Source: Tubulanus polymorphus (Eukaryota; Nemertea; Palaeonemertea; Tubulaniformes; Tubulanidae). From it: 64,000 nt of DNA. Positions within the stretch are counted from its first letter, which is position 1; each line of letters opens with the position of its first letter. Shown here one piece after another: positions 28,936-42,512 of this stretch. The notes beneath the pieces were generated by a model. That model made no database searches, was not told the origin of the DNA, and worked only from the letters and a program-made list of their open reading frames with translations. Made by a program: the position numbers and the translations under genes. Location of the stretch: assembly GCF_964204645.1 (NCBI RefSeq), contig NC_134025.1:21482001-21546000 (forward strand). The letters are read 5' to 3'.

Positions 28936-31900
28936 AAAATGTCCTGATATTTAATTCATTTCCGGCTTTCCAGCGGTCTGTCTTCTACTAATTTCCGTTA
29001 AAATGCCGGTCAACCGATCATTAGCCCTGTGCTCAATTGACTTCGTCCGTTGTGATATTGAAGACTTTGTTAGCTGTCATGCTGACCAGAGCCAAGCGCT
29101 GAAACTCGAGGAGAGGGTGAAATGGGCTTTGCCATTGCGCCCCTGGCCCTGCCTGTTGTCGAATTCTGTTTCCATCATATCGTCAATATTTGGCAATATG
29201 GTGTGATTTGCAGATGAGAAAATTTGGTCTAGCTGCCTTTAGGTCACTTTCCTGCTCTTGCCCTAGTGTTTCTAAGGATTTTGGTATGGTTAGGTTAGGT
29301 AAGGTTAGGTTAGGTACACCATTGCAGTCATTCTGAAAATAGTCGGGTAGGCCTATGATAGTGAAGTAGGCCTATGACCAAACCTGCGTAATTGGTGGTT
29401 AAGGTTATGTCTATTTGGATGAATTACTGTATTGTAAGTACCCGTTGATTTGGTCATTCTAACGAACACAGTTATTGGGTAGGCCTATTATTGGTTTCTG
29501 TGGCATAGATCAGGAGCACCAGAGCTGCCCCGGCCACCCCTAAACATTACTGGTACCAACTATTTTTTGGATCCATCTTCAGCCAGTCTCACTGGCTTAT
29601 TACGAGCCAGATTTATCATTCAGTCTCTGTATAGGCCTACAATATTCCGAAGCGCTCAAGATTATTGTGAGTTATTGAACAGACCTCTTTAGTTGACAGA
29701 GAGCCAGGTGCACAGTCAAGGCATGAATTTGAGATAAGTCTTGTTCTATAGAGGTATTACACGCATTGTCACCGTGTGTTTTATTGATCGTCGAGTGCAA
29801 GTTGCCATCTTATCAAAAAGTCATTTGGCTAATGACACTTGTGAATAATATGTCATGTCCGTTCAATACCTCTTAGCTAATCAAACAACTTTAAGACCAG
29901 TCTTACATATTAAAAAGACCACTTTTGGACATAAGTTACACCTGTGCTGCATCGCATCAGGACGTAAGCTAGTGAGTCGTTCAGTTGCTGTAGTAAAAAG
30001 ACAAAAACCAGTTTGCAACCATCAACTGTAAGTCGAACTGATAGACTCTCGGATCTAAATCCATGTAGGCCTTATAATTGTGTATGTGCCACTAGTACAA
30101 CAAGGGCTTAAAAGTGTCTAAGCCTCTTATAGCCTAGATGTTTTTCAAATGCTACAGCTGCGCCAGGTTTTCATTCGATTCCTTTTTCGTTTTCTAGGCA
30201 ACGTTATGGCAGCTACCTCCATCATCATCGAGTTCAGCTTTACAAATAACTAACGAAAACCATCAAGATATTTTAAGTAAGTTAAATGATCAAAACATAA
30301 TTGAATCCATACCGGGCAGACCTTATTTTTTAACCTGCCATAAATCGCATTTTCGTGATTAACGTATGAACAATGAATTGTAGAAATAGCCTACTTATCC
30401 TCTCAGCGGATCAAAAATTTCATTAGCCTCACTATGTGGAACTAATTAAAACTGGTCGTATTGATTTATTTTGTGAGGACCATATTAGCTTAGAATCGAC
30501 AGGAACCAAGCCCTGATAAGAAGATTTGGTTATTACTCAGACTTATATGTAGATAATTGATAGATATAGTCCTGCCTACCAAGCAACATGAACAATTTCA
30601 ACACCACAGATAAATACAGACGGATTTTGATTCACTAGTAAATAGGGAACAAGTAGTTGATCGATATTTCACTGAACAGCTGGGCAGGTGCACCACGTAG
30701 CCATTGCCTGAACTAATGTTAATATAGTTTATAGATTTCTATGGTGATGTATGATATCATTATGTTGTACTTTGGCGGAAATTGAATTGTTAGATATTTG
30801 CGCAGTCCCTTATCATTATTCAATTGAACTGTTTTGATGGCATAATTTATCACACCTTTTTCACACTTATTTTGTCATGCATTACTTATGTTTCAGATAA
30901 TTATGAATTGGTCTTCATGAACTTCTATGCTGATTGGTACGTTGTCGATTTAGAATGATTTGAAATCAACAATTTTCGACACTCATATCCCACATGCAGA
31001 ATAGACCTACTGATGGATGAACAAATTGTTTAATTTTCAATATAGGCCTTACAATGTTTAATATAAACAAACAATTTGAAGGGCTTGAATATGGGCAAAT
31101 TCGATCCACAGCAAAAGTATCATAGTTTGCTGCGGGTTGCCTTGGGCTGCTTTTATAGACCAGTTCTAAATCACCCTAGGTTTCAACCCTGGTCACGCGA
31201 ACCTTCATAGAGCCATTTTGACTTAAAAACAATAACATGTTCATTCATTGGCAAGCAGTTTTTGTACAGTGAATGTTTTGATATTACCAGGGATTCTAGG
31301 ACACTCCCCTAGAACAATTGCCCCCCCCCCTCATTTTTCAATGTGTAGAAGATTGTAGTTCATTTTCCAAATCAGAAGAAACCTTATGATTAGCAATTAC
31401 CTGTTGGTGACATAGTTAGTGATCTGTTACTTTAGCCATTCAGGGTGCAGTTCTTGAAAAAGTTTTTGAATCAAGGTGTCGCTTCAATCCACAAAGATCA
31501 CCTTGTAGATAATAAGAATTTAAGAAACAAATGGGATGATCTGATACCGTCATCAGGAGACATGAGTCTAGTCTAACTTTTCTTTTGTTCTAGGTGTCGA
31601 TTCAGCCAGATGCTGCAGCCAGTTTTTGATGAAGCCGCTAAGAAAGTTACGGAAGAATTTCGGGTATGTATCTCACAGATTCGTAGCACTATCCGTTTGA
31701 CGAAAAACGAATATCAAATGAATCTGTTACGCCTGATCTATGATCAGATAAAACTACCAAACTTAAAATGTTCAACAGAAGTATTTCATTATTGAAAGTT
31801 CTTTGCATTTGAAATAGAAAAAAAACATGTCTAACGTTAAACTTGGATTGTCTTTTATATTTTTTGCAGGATCCTGGAAAGGTTGTTTTTGCAAAAGTCG

Positions 31901-34900
31901 ATTGCGATAATCAACGTAAGTAACATTAAATCATGTAGGGTTTGGTAGAATGTGTGACTTATGTAAACTATGTGTAGGTCAGATCAGTGTTTTGTCGGAT
32001 TAAGCCACGAGTTGAGAAAAAATGTTAGGTTCTTTATTTTGCAAATTGATTTCTGTCCCAAAACCTGCCCCAGTTATTTATTAGATGGTGTGAATATTGA
32101 GAAATGTTTTAAGTCAAAGGCCTGAATGAACAATGATTTCTGTATCATCGATATAAATGATATAACAAGCTCAAAATAGATCTATGACTCATATAGGCCT
32201 CAAGCTCTGCAGGCGTAATATGAAATAAATTGTTGCATGATATACTGTTTATTTTCAAGCAGTTATTTTGATTAAAAGGTTTACAGATAATGCTATACCC
32301 GAGTGGGTAGGGTGTATTCTGGTCGAAAAGATGCATCAGAAGTGTAATTCTAGAATTGCTTGAAAACCAATTATGAAACCTGCCTTAAACTTGGGTTACT
32401 GAATTATGGTTTAAAAGAAAAAATGAAAAATGTATTTGCGATTTTTACAGCTGGAATCTCTCAACAGTACAAAGTGAGTAAGTATCCGACGTTGAAGCTC
32501 GTACGGCATGGCGTGCCCGTTAAGAAAGAATACAGAGGCCAAAGATCTGCAGAGGCCTTGCGTCAGTTTATCAAGGAGCAGCTAGCCGACCCGATCATCG
32601 AACATAAATCACTCGATGAACTTGACACCATAGATGTAAGTTTTCATAGGACGGTCAAATTACCTATGAATTCGATAAGAACTTTATCATTTTTTCGATC
32701 ATATTTTTCGAAGTTACCAACACTGGAAACTGGAATAATCGTTAATAATTGTTGTGCGTCGTTGATGTTGTAGACTAAGAAGAGAAATATAATCGGTTAT
32801 TTCGCTGACAAGGAATCGCCACAGTACAAAACTTACCAGAAAATGGCCAGTTTATTGCGGGACGATTGCTCGTTCCACGCGCTTAATGGGTGCGTATCTT
32901 GGATGATGTTTGTTTCAATTTTTCAGAGCTGCTGAATATTCCTGATTTTGCAAATTGGTTACCCTTTCGCCCAGAGAAATACATGTATTGCAAATATATG
33001 AATTTATTTAATATCCAAGTTTGTAATAGCGAGGATTTAGATAAGCTGACATAACCTGGATTGGAAATTCTATTAGGTAGCTTAAGTATGCTTTAGTATG
33101 TACATATACGATAGAATTTATTTCACCTGTCAACATTATTCATTATTAGCCAGTTATGAATGAGAATTTCATTTTGGCTGATCCGATGCGAGGTGATTTA
33201 AATGAATGTGAATGATATGACGACGGCGATTAGGGACATCATATTGTCGAGGCGTCCTATTCGGTTACTGTCATGCGAATGATTGCATCTGCTCTGATTG
33301 GCAAACATGTGTTCAGTGACAGGTGTTTGATAATGAAATGTACATACTCGTCACTCAGCTAGATATAGCATATGGTCGAGTGTTAGAGTGTTCGACGGTG
33401 GGCAAGTTCGTGGTTTCGAACTCTCCATAAACCCCTAATGCCCCGCTGCAAGAAGCATCTGTATCCTCGTTACCTCACTTTGCTCAGTAGCAAATGGGCT
33501 TTATAAATCACGGCGGTGTATTAATCGGGGATGGACTTCGTTAATGTACACCGCATTGCTGTGTATTGATGTAATTAGTTCATGTAATTACTATTCATCT
33601 GTTATCGAAAGATGGCAGCGCCTGTCAAAATAGGGCGAAGTATTACAATACACCGCACGACAGCGAAGACACGCTATAGTCCTCCATATGCTGGAATTTT
33701 TCAAAATTTTCAAATCATCCCCCGCACTTCAGGGTATTAGCTATTCACCGCTGAAAGCGTTACTGGTAAATCAATATAGAAGTTCATTCTTATCATCAAA
33801 GACTCCAAGCAAGTGCGACAAAAAGGGATGTTTGTTCCAACCAAGGAGGAATCATTGACATCAACAGGTGTAGAATAGGGTTACCCAATTTATTCTCATC
33901 TGGCCTTTCTACAATTGGGTACCTTGGCCTGATCGATCAAGGATCAGAAAATCATTTGTTGATTATAATCTGGTGTGAAATTATTAGAATGAATTACGTA
34001 TTTGGGATGAAATTCTAGGTCTATAACAACCGATAATTCCTTATTGTTCGTCTGAATGAGAGAGTGATATAGGTGTAGGATTCATTTATTTTTGGTTTGT
34101 GGATGCTGTGAGTGTTCTTTGGTCGTTGTTATTATAATGCATAGGTCTACCCAACTCGATAAAGTATATCGTTATGAATGACAGAAATGCAGATTTTTGT
34201 GATAGCATTTGATAGCAACAGTTTCTCTTGAAATTGATGGTTGTTTTCGAGTAATTCTAATAATTTGTTATATTTTCCAGGCCGGCTTCTGAGTCAGAAC
34301 GCAGAACTGGAAATTCCGTCACATACAGACCACCAAATGTAAGTGCAATCCTGCCATTCATGTTCTGAATCATGGCCGCGACTGCATTATTGCCTCAATG
34401 TAGTAGCCACCCCAGTTGCCCGATTACAAAATTACGCGCAAAACCTGCCTCCAAAAGGTCCCAATCCCCCAATCTTTAGATACCGGGTATATCTTTATTC
34501 GACCTTGTAAATTACTATTTAAGTTCAGTCAAAATGGTGTTAATCTTTTAATGATTTGGCTTGCTGATTCACTGCTATCAAAAATACTTCAAAAATGTAT
34601 CAGTTTGGTTTCCTTGTAGGAATATGTAAATGAGTTGTCGGCATTTTTTTTTCCAGACGGAAAGACAAGACCAGTCCTACACCGGACCGCTTGAGAATTT
34701 TGATTCGCTGAAGAATTGGGTGCAGGATAGATGTGTCCCGCTCGTGAGAGAAATTACGTTCGAAAATGCAGAGGTAGCTTCACGCGTCATACATAAATCA
34801 TAGTAGAATGCATTGTTATTCTCATTCTACCTTAAGCTAGTGACGGACTAGGCGAAATTAACTTAGCAAATCGATTTTCACTGAATTTTGCGTAATGCAC

Positions 34901-36810
34901 CAATTTTCTTCTGTAAATCAATTTGCGTGCATCAAGCATGTTCTATATTGTTGTATCTTAGTTGCTGATTGCTAAATTTGAATAGATTTGGCCGAAAAAT
35001 GCGCTACTGAAACATGTTATCATTTGAACGAAGAAATCTGTCTTCATCCCTAATAGTGTCTCCTGCGTCTCCCGAACTTCCAATCCCAGGTGAATTATAC
35101 AGTGAATGATTTGCTGAAGAAATTCGCCTAGTTAGTCACAAGCTTTACTATTCGAGTACGATTTTCAGGTATATTTCAGGTTGATTATTTCAATTCGTTT
35201 GTTTCAGGAACTCACTGAAGAAGGACTTCCATTCATGATACTGTTTTATAATCCGTTGACCGATACGGAAACAATAAAAAAATATACCGACACAGTTGGA
35301 TTACATCTGCTTACGGAGAAAAGTAAGTTTTCGGTAGTTAGAATATGACTTCAGAGTCAAACAATTACATGTAGTGGAAATAAGAGAATTTTAACGCGAG
35401 TAGATTTGAAATTAACTGATCCATTATTCCGCTCCCTAATCAATGACAGACCCTTGACCCTTTCACTGCTGTCTGATTAATACTCGACCAATACATCTAC
35501 TTCCGTATTTGCAGGTTCGATTAACTTTTTAACCGCCGATGGTGCAAAATTTACTCATCCGTTGTACCACCTCGGCAAGAGTCAAAATGATTTACCCGTG
35601 CTAGCAATTGACAGCTTCAGACACATGTATGTGTTCCCTCATGATGTGAAGAGAGATATCGAGTAAGTATAGATCTTGGTGAAACTGATCGGAAATATGA
35701 AATTTATTCATCGAGAAAAAGTTTAGTAATACCGGTATCTAGAAAATTAGCATTTTGTCTATTCTTTGCTGCAGAAATGGCGCTTTGATGAAACAGTTCA
35801 TCGCTGACTTGCATTCTGGCAAATTGCATCGGGAGTTCCATCACGGGCCCGACCCATCTGCCAGCACAACAGAAGCACCTAAATCTCCAGTAAGTTAATT
35901 TTGCTTAATGTCTTCGATTCTAGGGCAATTTATGTCTTGGTAAGAAACATTTTGTTACATTGTTAACTCAGTGCACCAACCGGTATTAGAGAGGGTCTGA
36001 TTGGATGGTTTAAACCATCAGTCTTCCATGTACTACCTTGCGTCAATCCACAGTTAAAACAGACGTGTTCAAATCATGTCGGTGGCAGCGTTTCTTGGTC
36101 GACGGTAATTTGGTTCTCATCCGCCCTAAGGGGAGAAGAGAAACCCTGAACTTGCTAAAATTCCTGAGCGATGCTCAGTGGGTTTAGGGATGAAAGAATT
36201 TTTGGCACAGTGATTGGAGATGTGAAAAATTATCAATCCCTTCAGAGAATTTTAACCACATCAATAATCAGGTCCCTCTAAATTTGATGAATGTCGGTGC
36301 CACGACTTCAAAGGACAAACAGGGAGCATATGTAGCAAGCGCAGCCACCTATTACCGATAATGTATTTTTTTCTTTTCTTTTCTACAAAAATTAACCTAA
36401 AATCGTAAGATAGTAGTAGTCATCTGTGTCTATATTTACTTAAACTGTTTTCAACCACATATAATGTCCTTGGACGATTTGTGGAGAATTTGTCATGTTA
36501 TTTTGTGTGATTATGTATGAAAAAAAGAAAATCTATGGTTAAAAAGATATATTTCATAGCGAGTAATTGCTCGTGAAAACGGATAAATAGAAATTGAAAT
36601 GACTGAAATGTTTCGTCCTTCTGCTCTGGGTTCCGCTCGAAATTTTTCTAAAGCATCATCTTGTTTTTTTAGCAATCAGCAACTGAACACATTCCCAAGG
36701 ATTCGGATAAAGAAGACAATGGCGAGGAGCCAACAACGCCGCCGGAATCGACGTTTAAAAAGCTAGCTCCATCGAAGAATCGTTACACTCTACTCCGCGA
36801 CGAGTTATAG
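28859..36810 (+). CDS. ERP44: ERP44, endoplasmic reticulum resident protein 44 (complete, 13 coding exons)
   Basis: ERp44 is a PDI-family chaperone that cycles between ER and cis-Golgi, holding ERO1, peroxiredoxin 4 and unassembled cargo through one reactive cysteine. Coding exons: 28859-28915, 30198-30276, 30897-30936, 31594-31663, 31870-31915, 32451-32635, 32774-32889, 34281-34338, 34657-34773, 35208-35322, 35515-35662, 35775-35889, 36673-36810. All are GT-AG and phases agree; 427 codons plus TAG (human 406). Residues 1 to about 25 form a hydrophobic signal peptide. The first thioredoxin domain carries NFYADWCRFSQ with C60 in the CRFS motif that replaces CxxC, and the cis-proline segment SKYPTLKL. 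Later blocks EYRGQRS, KRNIIGYF, CVPLVREITFEN, AIDSFRHMYVF, LHSGKLHREFHHGPDP and KLAPS are hallmarks of the family. The protein ends RDEL, an ER retrieval signal. Intron 7 holds a piggyBac-like MITE; exon 13 is followed by AATAAA at 37176. Confidence 0.98.
29288..29316 (+). repeat. Short TTAGG-like interstitial repeat
   Basis: Within ERP44 intron 1 the pentamer TTAGG/GGTTA recurs about five times with one variant (GTAAGG). It resembles arthropod-type telomere sequence but is far too short and lies inside a gene, so it is best read as a microsatellite. Confidence 0.6.
33505..33759 (-). mobile_element. piggyBac-like MITE, family A, copy 4 (in ERP44 intron 7)
   Basis: Diverged copy in the same orientation as the copy at 18234-18503, with the internal blocks GTGTATTGATGTAATT, AAAGATGGCAGCGCCTGTCAAA and the right end CGCTGAAAGCG. 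The left end has decayed and the TTAA target site on the right reads TTAC. Confidence 0.7.
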
Positions 36811-37181
36811 GATTCGTTTCGTCGTCGTCGCCGTTGCAATCGTCATCGTCATCATCGTCAGTTCATCATCTTTTTCATTGTCGACGTCACTTACAACACG
36901 AGTAAACATTTCGCTGATATTCCGGAACTGGATGCTTCGGTGGGATTTATACTTGAATTCGAGTGAAGCCGTTATTTCATTGTTGAAGAATTTATCATTA
37001 CACGACAAAGATACATAGGGATATATGACAGCGTACCGTGTATTCATATTCATTTCTTGATTGTCGAATGATATGATGATATATACGGACATGAATGCTG
37101 AATTCTCGTCTGCTGTACGTTGAAAAAGACATCGAAAAATAACCGCGTTGAACCTTTGTGCGGTTACGCAGATACAATAAA
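36811..37181 (+). terminator. ERP44 3' UTR and polyadenylation signal
   Basis: The stop codon ends at 36810, and the first canonical AATAAA downstream on the plus strand is at 37176-37181. The interval contains CGT/CAT triplet-rich DNA just after the stop and no coding signal. Confidence 0.6.
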
Positions 37182-39304
37182 CTCGGCCTTTACATAGAAG
37201 CGTTGGGACTAAATTATAGGTCTTTCCAGACTAATGTTCATATTCGTTAAATTGACTGCCTCAAGCATGAATTGAGCATCGACCGTAAGGAGGAGTCTAC
37301 TATTCATTATCTCTTCTGACCTGCGACTCGCCTTTTAAGAATTAAGTTTATTGCACTGCTGTTGCATATACCACGTTCTTCCTTACTCGGATTTTATTAA
37401 TCGAAGATTTTTTTACGGGAGAATGATTTCTTTTGAAATATGGAGTTCGGCATCTTCACCGGGGTTTGAGCCTGGTGAATACATCGTGACAGCCACAATA
37501 CAAACTCCTTCCACTGGATGTGCTTCTTAAAACATCCTCGAGTACTCGGTTTACTGGGGAAGGTTTTTACGCAGTGGCCGATGTTAGCTTCAAATCCTGC
37601 GAGGGGTAGGGCCTAATCGAGATGGTGTTACATCGGCATAAACGAATCTTCTGATTGTTTGGAAACCTGATATTGAAATTCAGATCAGTTTATTAACATT
37701 TTCTGCAATTCCATTTGAACGAGCACGAGAATAGTCAAGAGAATCTCGTTATTCTATGTATTCTCTGGCTTAGTGTATAATCGGGCTAGTCAGCCTGAGA
37801 ATACCGGGCTTTTGTTTGAAAACGTTGATTATAATGTGGTACTGTAATAGTTAGTGACTGATACCTTCATATATAAATGATCTCACGTGATTACCGGTAA
37901 ATGCGCTGTGGAAAGAAAGGTTTGGTGGCTTTTAAAAGTGTTCATTCTATTATATTTAAGGCGGGCGTAGGCCTTATGGCTCGACGCGACCTGACACAGG
38001 GACTAGTCACTGTTACAATTCAATTCAATATTTATTCATCATGAAACCTTTCACGATAGTGGATGATAAAAAGAAAATAATTTTCAAAAGAAAAGATGGT
38101 GAATAAATGTTACTGACCATCGTGTTGCAGACAACCAATGAGCCCATTTGCAACCGGTTTCAACTGATTTTGTCACAAGCAGTCGCGAGTCGACCTATGC
38201 CCGCCTTTGATCTTTCCACATGAAATACACGTAATATTTAACTGCATGCTTTCAGAAATATATGACTGGTTCATTTGATCGAATATTATTTTGATTTATT
38301 TGTTAATGTTTTAATAGATTTTTTTCTTCTAATTGTGATTACGCTACGCAAAATGTGAGAAAGGCAAAGGGTCGAAAGAACGTCGTACGAGCGACTGTAG
38401 TAACATGTATTATTGTCTGTGTTTTTCAATCGCATATAGGAGCAATGATGTCTGTCTGATTTAAGATGAAAGTAAATCGTTTTCGTAACGTTTTCTCGTT
38501 TCCGTCAATTTACGAGTATTCCCGGCCCCGAAATTACCTGTCCTACTGTCTAGAATCTGGTTTTCTTTTAACTGAAGCACCGCAATCTATAGGGGTAACT
38601 TCTAATATCGTCTTGTATTCAGGATCCAGTCCCAAGGCTCTAGGTTGAAATTTAGCTCTGGGTTGAAACATTAGAAATGAACTAACTTTAAGTCTACCTA
38701 GATTCCGACTTAACAGAGAATGAACCGTGGAACTGGGTGTCCTGACTACAAGTCCTAGACATATTATCCAGAATGATTATTTTTTTACACTTTGACTCGT
38801 AATTATGAAGTTTGCAGCAGAAGATAAGGAATCAAAAATTAATTGTAGGATAGGTAAATAGTTGGGGCTAGGGAATACAAGTTACAACTTTTTATTCTTT
38901 TAGCTTTTGCTAAAGAAATAACTCTGGCCTTGAGTTGACTAATCGATATTTCTTATTTCCTCTCCTAAATACTAAGCCAATTTTTCTTTTGTGCATTTGA
39001 GATGCATAATATGGAAACTATATATTTTTCTATCTTGACCATATTCATCAGTCTGTACAGACATTCGAATCAGATGGCATCAAAGCTCGGTTATCCTGTC
39101 ATCTGGTTTGAGTTTCTGCTAATGGTGGATGAAATAGATTATCTTTTTCGTGATGCGTCTTCCATTTTCTTGTGTTCGTTGGTTTGCCGTGGTTTTTTGG
39201 TAGCAATTTTTTCATTTTGCCTTAAGTGTATTAATTTGTGATAACGTTAACTTTGTACAAGGCTACGCTGGAAGTCGATACTTTTGGCTCACCCTTTGTA
39301 GATA

Positions 39305-39453
39305 CAGTAGTCAGACTCGTTTAAGTCACCATAGGTAGGAAATCATTTCCGGTATGTTGATGACTTGATCCAAATAACGACTTACACTTTGTAAATTGTA
39401 CTGGAAATAGACTAGCGACATAATTAATGTGACGACTTATCTGAGTTCAACTG
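39305..39453. mobile_element. Tc1/mariner- or pogo-like MITE, TA target duplication
   Basis: Begins CAGTAGTCAGACTCG and ends GAGTTCAACTG; the right end reversed reads CAGTTGAACTC, giving imperfect terminal inverted repeats. TA lies immediately outside both ends (39303-39304, 39454-39455). It is 149 bp with no open frame. A related fragment with AGTTGAGTACGCG-type ends lies near 43,895. Confidence 0.65.
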
Positions 39454-40210
39454 TATTGACTATGTTCCTAAGATTTTGTGATATCGGTTTATATCGGGCC
39501 ATGTTATTAATGCTATGCCAAAGGGTGATGGTCTAGGATCACCTATTCTTGGTATTAGCCGTCAATGTGAGCTTGTGAAAATCTACGTACCGCTGGCTGG
39601 CGATCGGGCAATAATAACACACATATTTTGGTAAGGGTGAAAGGATTCAGAATATCAGATTAGAATTTAAAGGATTTAGAATAAATGATTTCATGAATTC
39701 TCACCGTCGCTGCAATGACTATACCGTTTATGCATGAAACTATTGTTCAGAGTATCCTAGATGTTCATTTTATATCGTTTTGTATGTTGTTGTACACAGT
39801 GACGAAACTAAGGGTTTACGCGATATTCAATATTCTTTTATTATACGTATCAACCGATTCTTGCACCTTTTTCTCATTATGAAATTTTGAAGCACGTTCA
39901 TCCGTCGCTAATACAACTAGTTTTAGAAGTGGATTTGGTGACAGTTTTGTGTTTATGTGACATTTGAAGTTTATATTGGTTTAGTGTACTCTATTCATTC
40001 ATCTGGTATGGATTATAGATCATATTTTATGTACGTACATTTATGTATAGTTGGACTGTAAACAACGAAAGTCAACGTTAAATGATCCGAATGAAGAGGG
40101 TTTGACTGTTTGTGTAACTTTATAATCTGCCTTACTCTACCGAAAATATTTCACTAAAGATTAGAATAAGAGAAATTTCAGCTTGATCCTATCTTCAAAA
40201 TTGTCTTGTA

Positions 40211-40335
40211 CAGTAAACCTCATTTATAATGCCACCGTGGGGACCAGTGAATAATTTGGCGTGAAAACCTGAAAAATATTGGTGTTAAGTGATCAGTGGC
40301 ATTAAAAAGGATGGCGTTATAACAAGCTTTGACTG
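40211..40335. mobile_element. pogo-like MITE with CAGT ends
   Basis: Left end CAGTAAACCTCATTTATAATGCC and right end, reversed, CAGTCAAAGCTTGTTATAACGCC form imperfect inverted repeats of 23 bases. TA flanks the left end; the right flank is TT. It is 125 bp and non-coding. Confidence 0.55.
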
Positions 40336-40945
40336 TTCTTCATTACAAGATTGTATCCTTGAATCGTCATTATAAATCCTAACAACATTAGCCCCTGGCA
40401 TAGACTATTTATCAGTCTCAATGAGATGAGGTTGAGCCTATTTAGATATGCAATTGAGTTTGTACAAATACTTTCGTGTCTTACCACCGCTAAAATGCTA
40501 TCATACAATCAGATTGTCGAGATTTATTTCCTGCTATTTTCTTATTTTTCCTACTCGTTTATACACGTACTATAATTGACCACTTGTTGTTTCCTTTCTT
40601 GTTACGTTTTATGCCGTCTTACCTAGTCAAACCCACTGATGGAGAGTCGGACTATGATTTTGATTAGTGGTGTTTGTATATTGTCATATATGCGCAGTGA
40701 AACTGGAATCAGATATTTTAAGAAATTAACAGAATTCGTATATAGGATTTCTTAGCACGTGTTGGCTATTCTATCATCGGCGGCTGTTTTTGGTTTTCAT
40801 GTAAGGAATATTAGATATTTTCAATCTTCAGTAAATTAATGATTTTTGTTTTTGTAAATATCCATTGCTCATTTCGGAGTTATCGAAACAAAGTAAGCTT
40901 GCATCTCCAGTAGTGTTTGCCTTCTGTATGAATGATCGTATTTCT

Positions 40946-41066
40946 GGGGCCAGTTGCTCAAAAGTTGGTTATAGATGACCGGCGGATGAATACCATAGTA
41001 ACAATGAACTTTAAAATGTCAACTATCTGCTGGTTAGCCCTAACCAACTTTTAAGTAACTGGCCCC
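40946..41066. mobile_element. 121-bp inverted-repeat MITE (GGGGCCAGTT ends)
   Basis: The two 26-base ends GGGGCCAGTTGCTCAAAAG... and, reversed, GGGGCCAGTTACTTAAAAG... agree at all but two positions. The interior has no open frame and I see no obvious target duplication. Confidence 0.7.
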
Positions 41067-41676
41067 TGAACGTTTAACAATTTTGAAACGTGATGCGTTT
41101 CACAAGGATTTATGCTGTATTACGGCATGTGGCTTAAGTCCAACCCTTGCAGAAATGCCTGCGCTATCGAGTAAAACTGCAGTATTTTGAATAAAAAACA
41201 GGGACTAGTCTCACATAAAAATGTTTCCTAGAAATTGATTTAACCCTAATTGAATTGAATTAATTATTTTATGATTCTGGGTTTAGATTTAACGAGTATA
41301 TATGAACTACTGATTTCATAGCTTCGTCCAAAATGGTGAAAGGCTAATCATTGGATTTCTCAAGTAGTACGGACAAGATGATACACTTCACCAACTTAAA
41401 AAGATCTGTAGTATGAAATAAATGATGTAAATATAAACACGCGTAGATTTTACCTCTATTTATACAGTCATTGTATGTATGGTTCTTGGACGTGTATTTC
41501 ACAAATCATGGTTGATTAAATAAAAAAAGATGGTAATTATTTAAGTATAATCAATTTGACTTCTTCATTCGTTGCACGAGAAGGTTCTTCGGTAGTGTTT
41601 GTAGGTTGTTTTAATTACTGGTATGTTGATTGTTCAGTCGCGTGTGGATAGAATTGATAAGAACAAATAAAACCCT

Positions 41677-41786
41677 GGGGCTGGTTTTATAGATTGGAAT
41701 TGCTTTAACCCAGGGGTTATCTCAATTGAAATTGAATTCAGTTGGCCCCCAGGTTAAAGATAATACCAGTCTATAAAACCAGTCCC
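41677..41786. mobile_element. 110-bp inverted-repeat MITE (GGGGCTGGTTTTATAG ends)
   Basis: The left end GGGGCTGGTTTTATAGATTGG and the right end, reversed, GGGACTGGTTTTATAGACTGG differ at two positions; the inner arms TTTAACC(C/T)(A/G)GGGG also pair. A half-copy (left arm plus centre) is visible at about 54,547-54,640 inside SMCR8 intron 8, and a related end near 61,070. Confidence 0.7.
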
Positions 41787-42363
41787 TGCACGATACAGAT
41801 TAATATCTTGTCTGCACATAGCACTGCGCACTTGGATGGGGACAAACGAAATTGGATTCCAGTTCATTCTGATTAAACATATTTTATGTAAATAACCCAA
41901 GCCCGGTCCCTACAGATAGGTCATTCCTGGATGGATATAAGGGGTTTCAAGGAGTATCAAAGGAGAAAATTCCGAATTTCTAGGATGTGTCTGCATCACT
42001 TTCATATCTCAATTGCTATAGATTCCTCCTAGATGGTCTATAATGGTGGCATTTCTTCCAGAGGCATCAATTCCGAAAATGAGGTACCCATTAAATACGA
42101 GAGCAGGTTATTTGGCTTTCACTCAAATATTTGTTATTATTATTCATATATAATACAAAATAATTATTACGGGATATTTCCTTAAATGAAGCTAACCACA
42201 CCAGGAAAGAGTGAAGAACATAATGAATAACATAAATAAAGGCATCTCTGGTCCATCCATACAGTACATCCATCCTTTAGATGTCGCTTAAATGAAATAT
42301 TATTCACATCTATCAGTACTAAATGGTATACTCAGTATCATGAATGAAAGCCCTCAAAACAAG

Positions 42364-42512
42364 TTTATTACAGTGAAACCTGTATAACTCGTCATAATTT
42401 GTACAAAAAAATCAACATAAATAGAATTGTCTTTGAATAACTGGCTCCACGGTTAGTTACTGCTGGGTTTTGTACGCCCAAACTTTCATATCGTAAAACG
42501 TGCAATTTAACA
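42364..42512 (-). terminator. STX17 3' UTR and polyadenylation signal
   Basis: After the STX17 stop (42515-42513, minus strand) the first AATAAA on that strand is at 42369-42364, about 145 bases downstream. No competing signal lies between. Confidence 0.6.

Larger units (their letters stand above)
37182..42363. other. Convergent intergenic region between ERP44 and STX17
   Basis: About 5 kb with no recognisable exon on either strand; the few open frames are short and have no family signature. It holds at least four small inverted-repeat elements (39305-39453, 40211-40335, 40946-41066, 41677-41786), listed separately, and an element end near 38,709 (GTGGAACTGGG) of the CCAGTTCCACAGT family. 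Several further AATAAA sites (around 41,182, 41,410 and 41,517) could serve longer ERP44 transcripts. Confidence 0.6.
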